DNA of 64,000 nucleotides from Neodiprion pinetum (GCF_021155775.2 NC_060235.2:25615598-25679597), one strand, 5' to 3'; numbered from the stretch's first letter, positions 37,512 to 52,000 are shown. Numbers and translations are program-made. The notes: generated by a model not told the origin, from the letters alone.

Positions 37512-39603
37512 ATCCGCGAGAAAAGTTGATAATAGGAGAAGTTAAGAAACATGTTACTGGCGGAAGAAAAATGCTAAATCCGTTTTTTTTTTTAATCTAT
37601 AAGATAAGTATCGAACGTTGCCAACGAATAGCTAAGAGCAAAATCGAACTTATTTCTAGATGACAAACAACTTATTTGTACAAATAGAATTCATATGCTC
37701 GAATAGGTGTGAAAATATACTCATGTGACCACGTACTCGTGAATTAATTGACACTTGTACCATTGCAAGTATAATACATGTATTTTTCAGGTCAACAAAC
37801 ATAATATATCATCTAAACAATAAATCATGCACAACTCGTTTATCAAAGAAAAGCTTGTGCAGTCGTATAATATTCTGAATGTAAATTACCTCTCATTGCT
37901 CTTTTCTGCAATTCCAAACATTCTCCATATTTCAGCAGTTATTGGTTGAATCACCAAAAAAGACGTAACCTTATCTCCATTTTGATATCATTTCTGGTCA
38001 AAGATAGTTATTCCAAAGTTTCGAAGCTCACGTAGTAGACATGTTGTACTGTTACGCAACATGGGGATTGTGTCAGGTAACGCAAAGAGATGGTTACAGT
38101 TCTTGGAATTACATGCTTGGACTGAAAAGTACTCCTAGATATGAAAATTGCCCGGTAGGAGCATCAACGAAACACACAATCTCGAAATGCAGACGTATCA
38201 TGCCGTTGTTGGTTCTAAACTGCGTCATCGGACGTAAGGAAGTTTTGTCAGCGAATCAAGTATACAAGTCAGGCCTTCAGTTCTTGTGCACATGTTATAA
38301 TTTCAGTTGCACCTGTTCGCTTAATAGCCCCGAAATTTGTCAGAACTTTTCGAGGGAGTTTATATCACGTGGTGGCTTTTAGTAATCAAGTTACGAGACA
38401 ATTGTGATTAGTCAAAGTTCTGTAGAATATAATTGCTCACAGCCATGGTTGAGCAGCTATGAAGCGCGATCTCCTGAAATTGAGGCTTGTGATATATTTT
38501 CTCTATGGCAATCGCTAAAAATATGCTAACACAAACGGGGAACTTTTAAATACGAGTATCGTGTGACCTATTTCGTACGATATCAAATTTTTGCGACATC
38601 TTTTGTGGGTATATTATACCTGTTTTTACGTGCTGCGTTTGCATTATTTGATCTAATTGTGAGCTAAAAAATATGGTTTAACACAATTCAAGATGTGTGG
38701 GGCATAGAGTCTAGATAACAGTGGTAGAGAAAACAGAATAAAACAAAGTCTCAAGCTTTGTGATTGACATCAATCGAATTGAATTTAAGTGGGAAAATAT
38801 TTCACGAATGTGAAAGCAATCGGAGTCTCCGCTATTATTTACTCTACCGTTTTGCATCATTTTTTCAACGGATGTTCTTTAAACCTGACATCCTGTCTCG
38901 TAATTACTATACTGCTCACTTATTGCACCCCTTCGAAGAGCATGACAAATAGCATCAGGATGCCAAAACACTGAAGAAATGGTTATCTTTTCACAATAAT
39001 CACAACAAATTCCTGGTATGCTTATATTTAGCTATTAAATATTGTTCAAAGTATAGGAAACGTTGGTACAAATATCTATCAATGGAACGTTACGGAAAAA
39101 AAAACTTCCGGTGCAAAGATAAATTGGCAACGTCGTACCTTGTTAACCAGCAGCATGTATAATTTTTTTTTTCGATTCGTATTTAACGGTGATGGTTTAT
39201 CAAAGAGGTCAACGACCGATGATTCGACGATTTTACTTCAAGAAATCGTGCAGACATAGTCGGCTATATCCACTGTGTAATCACGAGGATAATTCCTTCG
39301 TTTGGCTAGCTATTGGTGATTCGTGAAATCATTGAGTAATTTTTGTGAAACTCAATAATTTTTTTCTCGGTTATGCCGACAACTAGATAAAATTAGGTAT
39401 GATCTAGATGAAACGCAACCATCTCTGGAATGAAATAAATGTGCTTTCAAGGCATGACGTATTGAAGAAATTCACGGGTGGTGGTCAACGTCACCTGGAC
39501 AAATTCGTTATTCGCATATTATACGATAACCTTCGAGACTTATGCTTGTACGTAGTAGGAAAACAATTGTTATTACCAAGATGTGGTGGGAGGTAGAGAG
39601 CCC
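37512..39603. other. Intergenic spacer between genes 5 and 6
   Basis: It holds the 3' untranslated region of gene 5 and upstream sequence of gene 6. A 113-codon open frame (38041-38382) has no signal peptide or family features and is probably random. Confidence 0.6.
37819..37824 (+). terminator. Polyadenylation signal of gene 5
   Basis: AATAAA about 310 bases after the stop codon, the first canonical signal downstream. Confidence 0.45.
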
Positions 39604-39640
39604 TATAAGGTCTTCGGACAGGCGTCATATTCTTCATTTG
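39604..39640 (+). promoter_or_regulatory. Core promoter of gene 6 (TATA box and initiator)
   Basis: TATAAGGTC at 39604 and initiator TCATTTGC starting exactly 30 bases later (39634). Predicted start is the A at 39636, leader 165 bases. The upstream GGTGGGAG block is shared with gene 7. Confidence 0.7.
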
Positions 39641-39800
39641 CTACGAGGCCATCCCGAACTATCGTGGCAATCGTCACTACGCATCGATCAAGAACCGAGA
39701 AGTTTCTTCGCAAAGCTTCGGTTCGATTTCACTATTCTTCCGGCCATTGATACCATCAGAGAAAAAAACTTTGTTCCTTCGTTCTGCTTCATCGTTTAAC

Positions 39801-41965
39801 ATGACACTTTTAACGACAGTTGGAGTGCTCATGGTGCTGGCATCAGCATCTTCGACTGCCACTATTCGTAAGTGAATTTGTACACAAGGTTTTTGATTTT
39901 CGAAAACTTCGTTCTCTTTCCGCACCTATATTTTTTCAAGACCTCGTATATAAATGTAACATACATTCATTTGTCCTGATTATGCACTTTTGGATCGATA
40001 GGTTGAATAATCATAACACTATTAAAAATTTCGTGACGATAACCGAATGACAAAATAATTCCGTTTCAACCCGTCTGACGCAGTAACGTTGATTAGCTAT
40101 TGTTGGCGTTTACACAGCAAAATTCATCACCACCTGTAACCGGAAGGACCCCGACATGCCGAATTGTGTAATCGGCATCGTAACCCGTCTTCGGCCGTAT
40201 CTGGCGGCAGGAATTCCGGAGTTTCGGATCCCCCCTCTGGAACCGTTGCACCTGAGAGAGCTGGTAGCTGTCGAAGGACCGGGAATCAAAATTTCTGCCA
40301 AAGAAATTGACACCTATGGCTGTAGTGATTTCACAATCAAGAGACTAAAGTAAGAAAAAACAGTATAGAAGGTATTGCCTATTAACAACAGGCATGTAAT
40401 TCGATCAACATTTTTTGAGTGCTAATGATTTTTGCTGATAATTTTTGTCAGCTTGGCAAAAAAATAATGTATTCAAGTCAGATAGATATAAATTTTTTCT
40501 CGGGCATGAGCTTGGAAGAGGAAGAATAAAAATCGTTACACGGTATTTTCGATCGCGATTTTGTCTGAATCGACATATATCTGTGTACGCGATATTTCCT
40601 CGCGAGACATTCTTGGAATGTTTATAACAGAAAATTGTAGAGCCATTCGACCCTCGAGTCGATCACAAGTGGCAGTTGTTCGTTGAAGCTTTTACGATAG
40701 CGGGAATTATGATAGCAATGATAGACTGCTTGAAGCCAGGAATTATTCCGATATCACTCGCATAAGATAAAAGTAGCTCCTGGAATCTGGTAATTGGTGT
40801 AACATTAATAGCCTAATCATACGCTGATGAATAGTGGAGGATTGAATGACGTGCTCGCGGTGACGATCGCGATTCGTATAATTTTGTAATGGCGCGTGAC
40901 AATGAGATGCATTTCATCAATTGCAGTGTTTAGGAAAGCAGAGATTAAAAAAAAAAAAAAATGAAATAGCAGAGCAAGTTCAGAGTAAATCCAATGTTGG
41001 GATCTGGTTCTCATGATTGTAAACCTAATGGTTAAGTATGCTAAATTCGTGTACAGGTTACCAGAATTAGTCTTTCGAAATTAGTGTGGCTCGTATAAAG
41101 TCTTTTCATGCCATTCGAAGTCGGAGGATTGTAGCTTTTGCGAAGACCAGAGGAGTGGCCTTCACTGCAGAACTGCAAGACATGGAATCGTTCTAATTTA
41201 GTATGCATGACTTCGTATGTTGCAAAGTGACTTGAAGGAAATATTTTAACGTAACTTCGAACGAGGGTTCAGCTATGCTTGCAATTAAGTCCGCCGCTTA
41301 TTCGTCGTGATTCTTCTGTAATGCTTCGGATACGTGAAGTCACTTACATTTCTAGAATCTTGACTTTTTCTGTTTACGCTTTGGTACAGCCGTTAGGGAA
41401 ATTCTAAGTTATATGGATTCGTGAAGCAGCTCAAACGATTCAAACCTTGGCGTACCCTGCATCCTCCGAATCCCTTGTTCGAATTCAAGTTTTCGTTCAT
41501 TTCAGACTCGACATGGACAATTTGTACGCCGAAGCAGACGTTGACCTTCCGCATCTTTTCATGGATGGTATTTACTCCGTTGAAGGCAGGGTATTAACGA
41601 TTCCTGTCACTGCAAAGGGCACGCTGCGAGGTAATTTCACCAAATGCATAGGTTACCTCAAAATGCGGGGAGAATTTGTGAAGGACGAAATGGGCGAGGA
41701 CCATCTCCACTGCACGTATTTCGACGTAAAGATATCCGTCGGCAACGGCCATCTCCGTCTAGAAAATCTATTCGGGACCGAGGAGCTGCTTGGCGACCTG
41801 GTCAATCAAGTGATAAACAGTAATTTTGACACTATAATGAACGAATTGACACCAGCGATAGAAAAAACTTTGTCCGCAGCTTTTAAAAGAACGGCGAATA
41901 ATATCGTCGAACCTTTCACCTACCGGCAATTATTCCCCGACGGTGAAAGGGACACGTCAGGATAG
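39801..41965 (+). CDS. Gene 6: takeout/JHBP-domain secreted protein
   Basis: Three exons: 39801-39867, 40118-40349 and 41506-41965, intron phases 1 and 2, total 759 bases, 252 residues. A signal peptide covers about residues 1-20 (MTLLTTVGVLMVLASASSTA). C29 and C39 (CNRKDPDMPNC) are followed by LRPYLAAGIPEFRIPPLEP, a textbook JHBP N-terminus. C91, C147 and C169 match the three extra cysteines of gene 5, and N143 starts the shared sequon (NFT). The core reads DLPHLFMDGIYSVEGRVL, then GEDHLHCTYFDVKISVGNG; the helix is NSNFDTIMNELTPAIEKTL, and the end is EPFTYRQLFPDGERDTSG, a few residues longer than in gene 7. Exon 2 is 232 bases, identical in length to that of genes 5 and 7. The gene sits between its two closest relatives on the same strand. 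Confidence 0.94.
40350..41505 (+). other. Gene 6 intron 2
   Basis: A 1156-base phase 2 intron, donor GTAAGA, acceptor TTCATTTCAG. No other feature was seen. Confidence 0.85.
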
Positions 41966-42086
41966 TTTACACGACATGAAATTCCAAAATGAGTCTCACT
42001 GTCTACGGGATCAATTGAAAAATTGAGACGGAAAATCTAAATATACCAAAAATTATTTGTGTATTATGTATGCGATAGAATTACTC

Positions 42087-42103
42087 AATAAACGATTAAT
42101 AAA
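42087..42103 (+). terminator. Paired polyadenylation signals of gene 6
   Basis: Two AATAAA hexamers (42087-42092 and 42098-42103), about 120 bases after the stop codon, followed by a T-rich stretch. Confidence 0.65.
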
Positions 42104-45100
42104 TTTTTTTTTGTTGAAAGATCACCTCACTAGATTAGAAAAAGGGAGCTCAGGTTATTCAGAGATATTGATTTTTGATTAGATACAGTACCTGTATAAT
42201 ATAAGATATTCAAAAATAATTGTCATATTTTCGGAGATTCAACTATTTAATACACAACATTTATATTGTACTCCTCAAGGAATTGATTTTCATTGTCCTT
42301 TATTTTAAAACAAGTTTTGTAACAAATATTGTAATGAATCATTGAATGTACGAATAAATAATAATAGTCGTGAATTCTACGGGAGACGTAGAGCGAGTTT
42401 CAAGGTATTTGAGTGTTGAACTTTGAGATGCACGTTACAAAAAATTTCCAACATTTTCTTATCGATGAATCATGTTATTTAAATGAATCTATGCCGGTGT
42501 GCTTTATAATAAAATGGCCACTCTGCGAGGCGATACCACGTTGAAGGTAAGATATAAGAAATTTTATGATTTGTGTAAAAAAAAACAAGAATCGAAAAAG
42601 TTTTTCAAAGTGTAAAACAGTCTCCTGATCTCTCGTTCCATTGATTCAAATCAGCAAGTCAAATTCAACTGACTACGAATATTTTTGATCTTTCGAATAA
42701 AAATGTGAGATTGGATTTGCCAATACGACGCACCCTATTACAACTGAGCTAAAACGTTTCGCGGACTTGGACTTTTGCCAAAGCTACCTCCTGTCACTGA
42801 TTGTGAGTCACGGACTCGGAAGTCGTCACATGACAAACAGATATGATTTTAACCAATATTCAATCAGACAAATTCATTGACGTAGAAATTATAACATAAA
42901 TGGTAAATTTTTGATACAACAGAAAATCAATCATGAAGTAACATAAAATACAGAACAATGTGATCCAACTTGTCAGTATGTTGTGAACAAAATAACTATG
43001 TTTAATCGGATTTCGTTAACCCCTGTATTTGTGGATTATCCTGTTCGTCAAAACCGATCAAAATCAAAGAAAAATAAAATCGAAAGGAGCGAATATTTCA
43101 TTTTCCTATCAATACAGAGCTAAAAACTTTTTGTGGCGGAATCAATTTGAAGCAGACTTTTACACAAACCGAAGCTCTAAGCCTTGGATAATTTAATTTT
43201 GTTCATTTCGCAATAAAATTATTTCACTCGATCTTTTACTGCTCAGAGATAGTTGAAATATGGACGCTACCTTTGCATTTGTTCACAAAATCTTGTAATA
43301 TCACCTCAAAATCGCACAATGATACTTCTAATCTACGGAAATTGTCTCTCCAACTTGTCATTTTTTTTTCAGAACATACACAAGACTCTAACGCCATCCG
43401 ATAATTTTCAGCGAATTGAGATTCAGCGTGCTTCGGAAATATTGCTGGCTTGTCTAAACAGTTTCTACAGAACGTAAATTATATACGAATGAACCAAGGA
43501 AACAGACTGGTCACACCGATGTACTCACGGAAGAATTTTCTTCTTTTTCTTCGCTGTTAGATTTGGACGTTGAAAAATTGGAGTGGTTCTCCTCTTATCA
43601 TTTCAGTACGACGCGTCAAAATTATAACAAAAGGCAATGGGTATATTGAGGGAGCGATCCCGCAAAAAAATGATCTATAAAAAAAATTCAACTTGCTGTT
43701 AGTGCCTCTCAAGAAACTGCTCAAAACGTCGAGCCTAAACCTTTAGGGAATTTATCAAGTTGACGGCAATAAAATGAAAAATAAATTGATATTCTCCAAA
43801 TGTTTAGCGATCCTCCGATTATTATAGAAGCGAATCTCTGGAAGTACGACGAGAAGTTTCCAGAAGACGTTAAAAATGCTAATGCAGAATTTTAGGAAGT
43901 CCGTGAAGTTCTTCTTGTTCGAAGATGGGTACGAGTTATGCTTTTCACTCAAACAACCTGCGGAATTTTCATGAGTTTTACATCAACGCAATGGTGATTA
44001 TTCTGTTCGTGGAGTTGTGAAAAATGCGTTTTCCGCATTGCGACGTGTAAACGTAATGTGTGCTCAAGTTATGCAGCTTATAGAAAAATTGATGGAGGGA
44101 TTATGAATTGTGAAGTAGAATATCAATTTTATGGAACAAGAAAAATATCGCCAAACGAGTGCATCAATTATTTTAGATATCGAAAATGCATTAATTCGTA
44201 TAATTTGAAAGATTTGGTTGAATTAAGTAATTGATTAATGGGGTGACTTGAATTCATTTTTTTTTTCCTAGGGTCGAAGCAATTTCACTCCAGTTAAATA
44301 AAATTCTTATTCTATGTTTCAAATATTGTGAGAGTAAAAAATACTGTGTTATTTCAATAAAAATACGTTGAACTTCCGTAACGAATGATCTGTTAATTCG
44401 TCTGTCGTTCGAACAATCAATGACAGTAATTTAGACTCAAAAAGAAATTACTCATGAATTTTTTTAAAACAAAAGGATTTCATTTAAATATGAAGCTATT
44501 GAATAATTCACTTCCTGTGGATGAGAAAATTTGATTTAATTCGATGAAAATTTATATCAACTCAATAAAGTTTTGATTCGAACAAGCAAATTTGCCAATA
44601 GGTTCCCATTCGAACAAATCTTTTTTCCAAGTGTAGGGAAATATCGAGTAAAGTATTTTATAAAAACTTGGGTAGGAATTCACAAATACAACCAATATAT
44701 TATTTCGAATCACTGGAAAGTTGTGACAAGTTTTTCGGCAGATTTTCGGTAAAATTTTTTCAAATTTTTCTTATTTTACCCAGCGTTCCACGCGAGAAGT
44801 TTTTTCGGTGAAACGATGATACTGTATGTAATAGTTAGTACTTTGCACAATAAATATTCAACATGCATCCTTAAGCATGGTTTTAGGCACCGTTTTGAAC
44901 TACGACAATAACACTTGACGGATTCAAGAATGACCGGGGCTGGTTTATCACACAACGTACGATCGTTATGCAATAGGAATCACGTCGAGGAACTTGGAGA
45001 AATCATTACGACAGACACAATGACAGGGTATACCAGGAAATTGTGTCCGACACGGAATTGCTTACCCAGTAATTTCACATAACAGACACGTACTGTACAT

Positions 45101-46096
45101 GATATCATCTTGGCCTTAGAAGGAAAACTTCTTATACTTAGAAAATGGCGTCAGTCATATCTCCAGACGAATTTTGAAACCCAAGTATGTCGACGTTCCT
45201 TCCAAACTGAGAAATGGTGCGTGTCGATGACCTGCTTTTCATAATGTTTTTTTTTTTTTTTCTTTTAATTTATTTCATTCTTGCCTATAGATTGTTCGTT
45301 GATGTTCGTTCGATAGGTTTTATGTTTCAGTAAACTTTTCTTAATTTAGACGTGGTAGTTTTATAAAAATCGGAATCTTACACGGCCTCGTTTTTCACTA
45401 TTCAAACATACGAACTCATTTTTTAAGCGTGAGATGAATATGTCTCCGATTTCGAAAAATTCACTGAACTACTAAGGTACTTTTTTCAACTTGACGTCTA
45501 GCTTGTGAGTTTCGTAACCACGGCGTTCATTCACGGATTCAGAAATTCAGAAATTCATTGAAGAAAATTAAACCCCATACTGAAGGAATAGTGCCTATTC
45601 TGGTACTCTGTGTGATTCTCCTCTCATATGAAAGCCTGTTTAATGTCTTGAGGTTCTCAAAAAGTATTGCATTAGTGTCTGGATTCGTGACTATATTATT
45701 CTACTTATTCGGAATAATTAGATGCGACAAATGACCAAGGTTGTGAGAGTATAATAATTCAGATAGTAATGCATTACCTATTACCAATATAATAAATAAT
45801 CCCACAAACCCAAGATTTTTAATCAACCGAGCACTTAAATAACACAATTAATAATGGTCAGAGTTTAAAAAATGAATTTGAATGACATTAATCATGTCCA
45901 AAGTAACGAGTACCTTTTTTTATCACACCGGTAATTTTGACTTGTATTTGATAAACGTGAGCTGTGAAAATGGAATTTGTCGCGCATTTCTATTGCTCAT
46001 GCTGATTTTCAATTTCAAGTGATCAAAGCACGACTGCATTGAAATTCTACAGGAATATATTTTATCTGAAAAAAATGTGGGTCTGAAAAATATAAA

Positions 46097-46162
46097 GCGA
46101 TCAGGATTCGAACACGTGAGATTTCCATTGCCAACAAATCCATTCGCTTGCCCCAAGACTGC
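46097..46162 (-). pseudogene. tRNA-Ser-like pseudogene or tRNA-derived fragment
   Basis: On the minus strand the 66 bases run from GCAGTC to GATCGC. These termini can pair at five of six positions (one G-T), as in a tRNA acceptor stem. An A-box-like GGGGCAAGCGAATGG and a B-box GTGTTCGAATCC stand in the right order. GATTT and AAATC could form an anticodon stem, but the loop would be 11 bases, and the long variable arm of a true tRNA-Ser is missing. It is therefore a decayed tRNA or the head of a SINE, not a functional tRNA. Confidence 0.42.
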
Positions 46163-48810
46163 TTGGAGTCATAAGTTTCGCAATTAACTCGCACATCGGT
46201 TGCAAAGTCACGTTTCAAAGAGTAATCTTCTTAGGCGCATAGTTCGACCAAACTTGTTCTCACTAACTATATGAGCGAGTGAATGATACGAGTGCCTGCG
46301 TCAAGTTCAAGTCAGAAGAGAAAAGTGCGTAAATTGACAGACATTTATTGTCTTGACCTCTTCTAGGTGATTCGTGCCTACATATGCCGTATATTGTACT
46401 GTATTCATATTACGTCCAAGCACTATATTGCTCAAGTTTTGTAAAAAATAAAACACGACGAATAAGCTAATTCGAAAAGTAAATTAGGATTACGATTGAC
46501 GTTCGAATGGAAAAAAATCTTATTCCTGTGTGAAAATTTTGAAAAGCACTACTTTATAAAGAAGTTGAAATGGACATATTTCATAAAAAAAAATTGTAAA
46601 TATTTTTCCAACTACATACCTGTCATATGTTTGAGATTGAGCGTCTCGTTCGTATATGATCTGACGTTGGTGATCGGAGTAAAAAATTTTCGAAGAACAA
46701 AGTAGTTAAATTGTGTTACTTTGCATGCAATTGAAACATGCAATTCCGCTCATTGTCAAGGATGATACTGGAGGGTTGTGAAGGATTATTGCTGTCATTC
46801 CGAAGCGAAGATTGACAAACTATGACGTATATCTTGAATGTTTTTCTCCTGCATCATATCCGCACACACATTATGTCCGTAAAAAAATTAGGTATGCACG
46901 ATAGGTGAATCTTTATAGTTGCACTTGTACATAAACCTACCGCCACATCAAAGTAGTTTTTCTAAAGCTGAAGAAATTGAGTGAAATTTAATGAGCAGTA
47001 AATAGATGTTTTATAATGAAAATAAATGTCCAAAAGTATAATAATATCCGTACCGAGATTTTTTTTGCGTTTATTTATATAATTTGCTTGGAAATGACGA
47101 ATGATGTTTTTTTTTTCATAAAGGTATTTATTTTTAATTTCTTGGTTACCACATCTAGTAAAATATGGTAAGCTGAAAGTTTAAGCTGAAATGAAATGAC
47201 AATAATATGTTAAAAACTTTTTAAACTGTTTGTAATTTTTTTATTCGTATTTATCGGATTAAAAAAATTATTTCAACGAGAAAAACACATTGTTATACAA
47301 AGAAGTAAAACTGGCTCTTTATGACAGAGACACAGTCTTCAAATAGCTAATGAATAACCGCAACACAGTCTGCGTTGATTAATTTTTTTGTGCGGTACGC
47401 AAGTAACAAAACAAAGTTAGCGGCCACGATTTTCACCTGGCTGTTCATCACGTCAGAATAAATCTCTCTAGCGTTATTCGGCCGTTAGGATTAGCTGCAC
47501 CTTGATTTCGTACAATTCGAAACGCGATTGAAACACAACCACTGTTCCGAATGAGCGAGTTCAAGACCTAGTCCCCGCAACATTGAGGGCCCCGAACGAA
47601 AAGGTGAATCGCGTGAATTTTCAGATCATATAAATAACCCAATTACTTAAGGTCGCTGAGAGAAACGAAACCAAGAAAAACCAGGAAGGCCTAGTCAATC
47701 GGGAATTCGGACAGCGTGCGGCTTCCATTTTCTGTCCAAACTTTCGCGACAGCCAGAATTGAAAGCCGAATTTCAGGGCATAAAAAAAATCAACATCGGT
47801 TAGAAAAAAGGGTATTCGTCAGTTTCGTCCCGTAATTCAGGCATATATGTTTTAGAACTTGATTGGAATTTTGCCGTATTGTGAATGGGTTATCGTCTGA
47901 TCGTATTACGATCACTTGAGAGTATTGAATTTCATTTGAATTTCAAATTATAACTGTAAAAATAAAAATTACAGTAATTTGTATTTGATAGCAACATTAA
48001 CTACAAATTAAAAAAGCAATTTGAAATTAATTTATGTAAATTATTGATTTAAAACTGGATGTCAGTTAATTTTATAATTTCTAATCGGTTTCGTTTCGAC
48101 TGATATACGTTAGTTTTATTTTTGTAGTTGATTTTGTTTTAATTGTAAGTTAATCTTGTAATTCGTTATATACCAATGTTGTTTTCAATCACAAATTTTT
48201 ATCCGAATGTCATTAATTACAAAAGTTTATTCTATGCTGATAAACCTGACGGTAATCGATTTTGTTTTATTATAAAAATATTTTTCTAACGCAATCGATC
48301 GCACATTGGGAACATAAACCAAGAATCTATCAATCGCATATTGAAAATATAGGTAATTAATTGAAAAGAAGTTGTGAATTGCTTTCAAAATCATTTGCAA
48401 TTGATCGTCTTTTCAAACTCAATTTAAAATTGTAATTCTTGATTTTTTATCAATCAATCGTTTAATTACAAATTTGCCAAACACCGATCAAAAATGGCTG
48501 CTAAATACTGCAATCTATCGGATTTCCGTAACAATATAAGATTTGACAAAGTCAGGTGTTCTGACGTCGGATAACACAAAAATAAAGAATAATAATGTAA
48601 AAAAAGACCTTACAGGCAGTGCTGACAGTCACCCTGGTAATATCGCCATCTTCAAGGGACGTTTCGAATCACTCGATTTTGACGTTGACTGGGTTCGGCC
48701 CGTTTCATCGCCGGCATTCGGACGCTTCGGTTTCTTACGTCCATCATTAACCGATGCTTGGGGCAGGAGACAATCGTACTATTTGCAGGTGGTGGGAGTC
48801 AGGGAGGTCT

Positions 48811-48848
48811 TATAAGGTCCTCGGGCAAGCTTCAAGTTTCTCAATTGC
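48811..48848 (+). promoter_or_regulatory. Core promoter of gene 7 (TATA box and initiator)
   Basis: TATAAGGTC at 48811 and initiator TCAATTGC starting exactly 30 bases downstream (48841). Predicted start is the A at 48843, leader 177 bases. GGTGGGAG about 23 bases upstream matches gene 6. Confidence 0.7.
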
Positions 48849-49019
48849 GATAAGACCATAATGCTCTAAACTATTGTGACGATCGTTGGTCAGCGCTGAC
48901 AGTCCCAAAAGTTTGCCCGAAGAGGTTGCACTGTTTTCTCTTCTAGTTTAAAAAAATTTTTTTAAACTGCTTACTACGTTGCACAAGTTTCACTTAATTT
49001 TTTCCATCGAACATCGAAG

Positions 49020-52000
49020 ATGATACCTCTGACGATCGCTCTGCTTCTCGCAGTGGTAACGAGAGCTTCCGCTGTTAACCTTCGTAAGTAAACGCACACC
49101 TCATACGTTTTGATTAAGGTGTATTTTCGTTTTGTTTTTCACCGTTGAATTCCGTGAGTGGAAAAGTACTGCGACTGTTCTTCGAGTTTGTGAAATGCTT
49201 TGGCTAAATTTAGACAGCCGATAGCTGAGAAAACTATAAATTTGAAAGTGTATTGTAACCGTTCAGACCTTGATGAAGTGAACTTTCGGTGCCTTTCTTT
49301 ACCGAAATAACAACAGCAAATGGTTTTCTGTTGGATTTTTTTCCCTCCTAGTTTCTTTGCGTCATAATTTTGCAAAATATAGTTGCGGGAATTTGAGGAT
49401 TCCGCAGTTTTATCCTCAGACTTTGAAATTTTTCAACGAAACCGAGTATTTGATTTCTCTGCATTTCTCGACGCCGTTCGATTTTTTGTTCCAAATGTTT
49501 AACACTTCTGACTAATATTCCTTTATATTTTTATACTAACCACGTAGTTTTCGTTATTCTTTGACGTTGTACAATTGAATTTTTCCGTGTCTCATACTGG
49601 CACTCCTTTGCGATGATGCAAAGCAGTAATTTAGAAAAAAAAATAGGACCGTGTTTCGCACATAGAATAATTTTTTCTCGAGGTTAGAATTCAACCTAGA
49701 ATTACGAAAATATACAAAATGACAAGCAAAGTGATTTCGGAAGAAAAATCGAAGCGATTGTTCGACAAAATAGAGATATTGATGGGAAAAGTATATAGAA
49801 GACATGGGATGAATTCAACCCAATGTCTATTTGTTTTTTTTCAAAAATATTAAATTTCATGGCCCTGGCAAAAGACGTGGGGAAACTTTACTATGCGGTT
49901 ATTATTAGCACATCATAACGCGTGGCAACGAAACTTGGACGTGAAACTATTTGCAATGAAGGTTCATTGACGGGCAGTCCTGATGAGAAATTATGCAGAC
50001 TATTGTCAGCGTTGAGAAAAACATGAAACTTCTTTCAACATAGGGTTTTGAACACTATGGACATGAAGGATTAATGGGTCTGTTTAAAAAATATCCAGAA
50101 ATGTTATTTGCAACAATGATATTGAACACGATTGAAGGAAACATCCCTGCTATGTTCTAGAAATGAATTTGAGCAAATTCGATGCAAAAGTTGAGATGTG
50201 AACAATTTGAGAACTGGTTCTATAATTAGAAACCACTCGAAGAATATTTTCCAAATCGCTAACCCCAGAATAGATAAAAACAGATCCGTTTAAAGACAGT
50301 ACGCCTGATCTTCGTTTACGATTAAATTTATAGATTATAATTATAACATAATGAGAGTTTTTTCCACATTTTTTATAAAATTTGTAGCGGTTTGGTCAGC
50401 AAGCAAAATGCATTCACAACCGCTTGACCTGGATCAAAGACCAGAGTTTAATAATTTTTAACGTTTTTAAGTATAAAATCTTTTTCTATATTGTTGACAT
50501 CTTAGCTTGCGTTATTCAAATTTTGTCAGAATCATGTCTCTTACACGGTAACGATGTTATTTCATGCGTGTCGCTCATCATTAGCGCTAATAAGACTGCT
50601 GAAGATATTTGCAACGGATTTTTTCTCTTTCCTTAAGCTTTGATCCAGACGGTACGGCCCGTTAATTCTCAACATCCACGACATACCGACAATCTTTCCG
50701 CACTTTTGTTTCAGCGGAGTACATTCACGTATGCAAACGAAGGGATCCCAACGTAGAGAACTGCATATCCCAAAGCGTGGAGTACCTTCGGCCATATCTG
50801 GTGAAGGGAGTTCCAGAGCGCAACATACCATCTCTGGAGCCTCTGCTCCTGAAGGAATTGGTCGCTGCTGAAGGAACAGGAATCAGAATCTCGGCGCGGA
50901 ACGTCCACGCCTATGGAGCCAGCGATTTCACAGTCAAAAGGCTCAAGTAAGCTTCAGTTTGTTTCTCGAATTTTAGAATGATTTTCAGAAATTTCGTCTG
51001 TGCTATTACAATTTTTTGCCTACGAACGACGATACCGCAAACCCAACGCAAACTATCCGATTCGTGATTGTAATATTTTTGTTCGGTCAGTAGTAAATTG
51101 TCGCAAATTATAGTCACTCGCCATCGTTCAGAGCACACAACTGCAATGATCGCTGTTTGCATTCATCTTCAAGGTCAGAATAAATTCGCGAAGATTACGG
51201 AAACGAATAACAAATGATACACTGACAATTGGACGCGTAATTTAGGGATACTCGGGCTTACAGGGTGCTCACAAAAATTTTCTAATAATAGTAAATGACG
51301 ACTATTCTATACTTTTATCGATGGAGCTAACGTGAATCTAGGCATGCATTTTATAGATATTAACAAGAACACAGATTCTATCATGTTAAATGAAATAAAT
51401 TATCGTCGCTTGGACAGTTTAGTACCTTACCTCGATAGCTACTATTTTCATGAAACGAAGTCTCGAACAGGTTTTCCACAGCGCTGACAGGTTTTCTGAT
51501 GAAAAATTGTTTCACTTTTGAGAACCTCGAAAGATTTCTTCTGAAACAAATGTTTTTTCATAAAGAGACGGAACAAAAAATGTGTCTGGGGGAACTAGTA
51601 CAAAATTTACTCAATAACAATGAAATGACCGGTCAAATATGGAAACGAGACGAGAGATGCGTACTTTTGTGACCGATGCAATTAGTGTCGAAATTTCAAA
51701 ATCCATTTATTTTCAATTTGAAATATTGCCATGGGGAATATTCTGATATGCTAAGGTGTCATCACCGTTGTCTTCAATATTTGACAATAAATACAAGTGT
51801 TAATTTACCTTACAATTAATGAAGATAAAAGTACTATTTTGGATGTGTGAATTTATCATTCTGTTTGTTATTTACCTGAAAGTATTCGCAGGTGAGATTG
51901 AAACACGCACAACATCGTTGCAAATATACACCAACGATTTACACCCATAGTCAGAAAGGTTCGCGTGCTAAATATGTGGCAGCATGCGAGGGGTAAACAT

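Larger units (their letters stand above)
41966..48810. other. 6.8 kb intergenic spacer between genes 6 and 7
   Basis: It holds the gene 6 3' end, a tRNA-Ser-like pseudogene (46097-46162) and, from about 44340 to 44635, degenerate TTCGAACAA-type words ending CCAAGTG next to TA, perhaps an old inverted-repeat element. From 47940 to 48480 the DNA is very A/T-rich with repeated TTGTAATT / AATTACAA words. No coding sequence was recognised. Confidence 0.5.

Noticed and set aside
38041..38382. 113-codon cysteine-containing open frame between genes 5 and 6
   Set aside because: The start is not followed by a hydrophobic leader, cysteine spacing matches no family I know, and no promoter or polyadenylation signal is associated.
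43810..43900. Possible JHBP relic downstream of gene 6 (IIIEANLWKYDEKFPEDVKN in one frame)
   Set aside because: Only about 30 open codons with vague resemblance and no neighbouring exon-like pieces in order; too weak to call.
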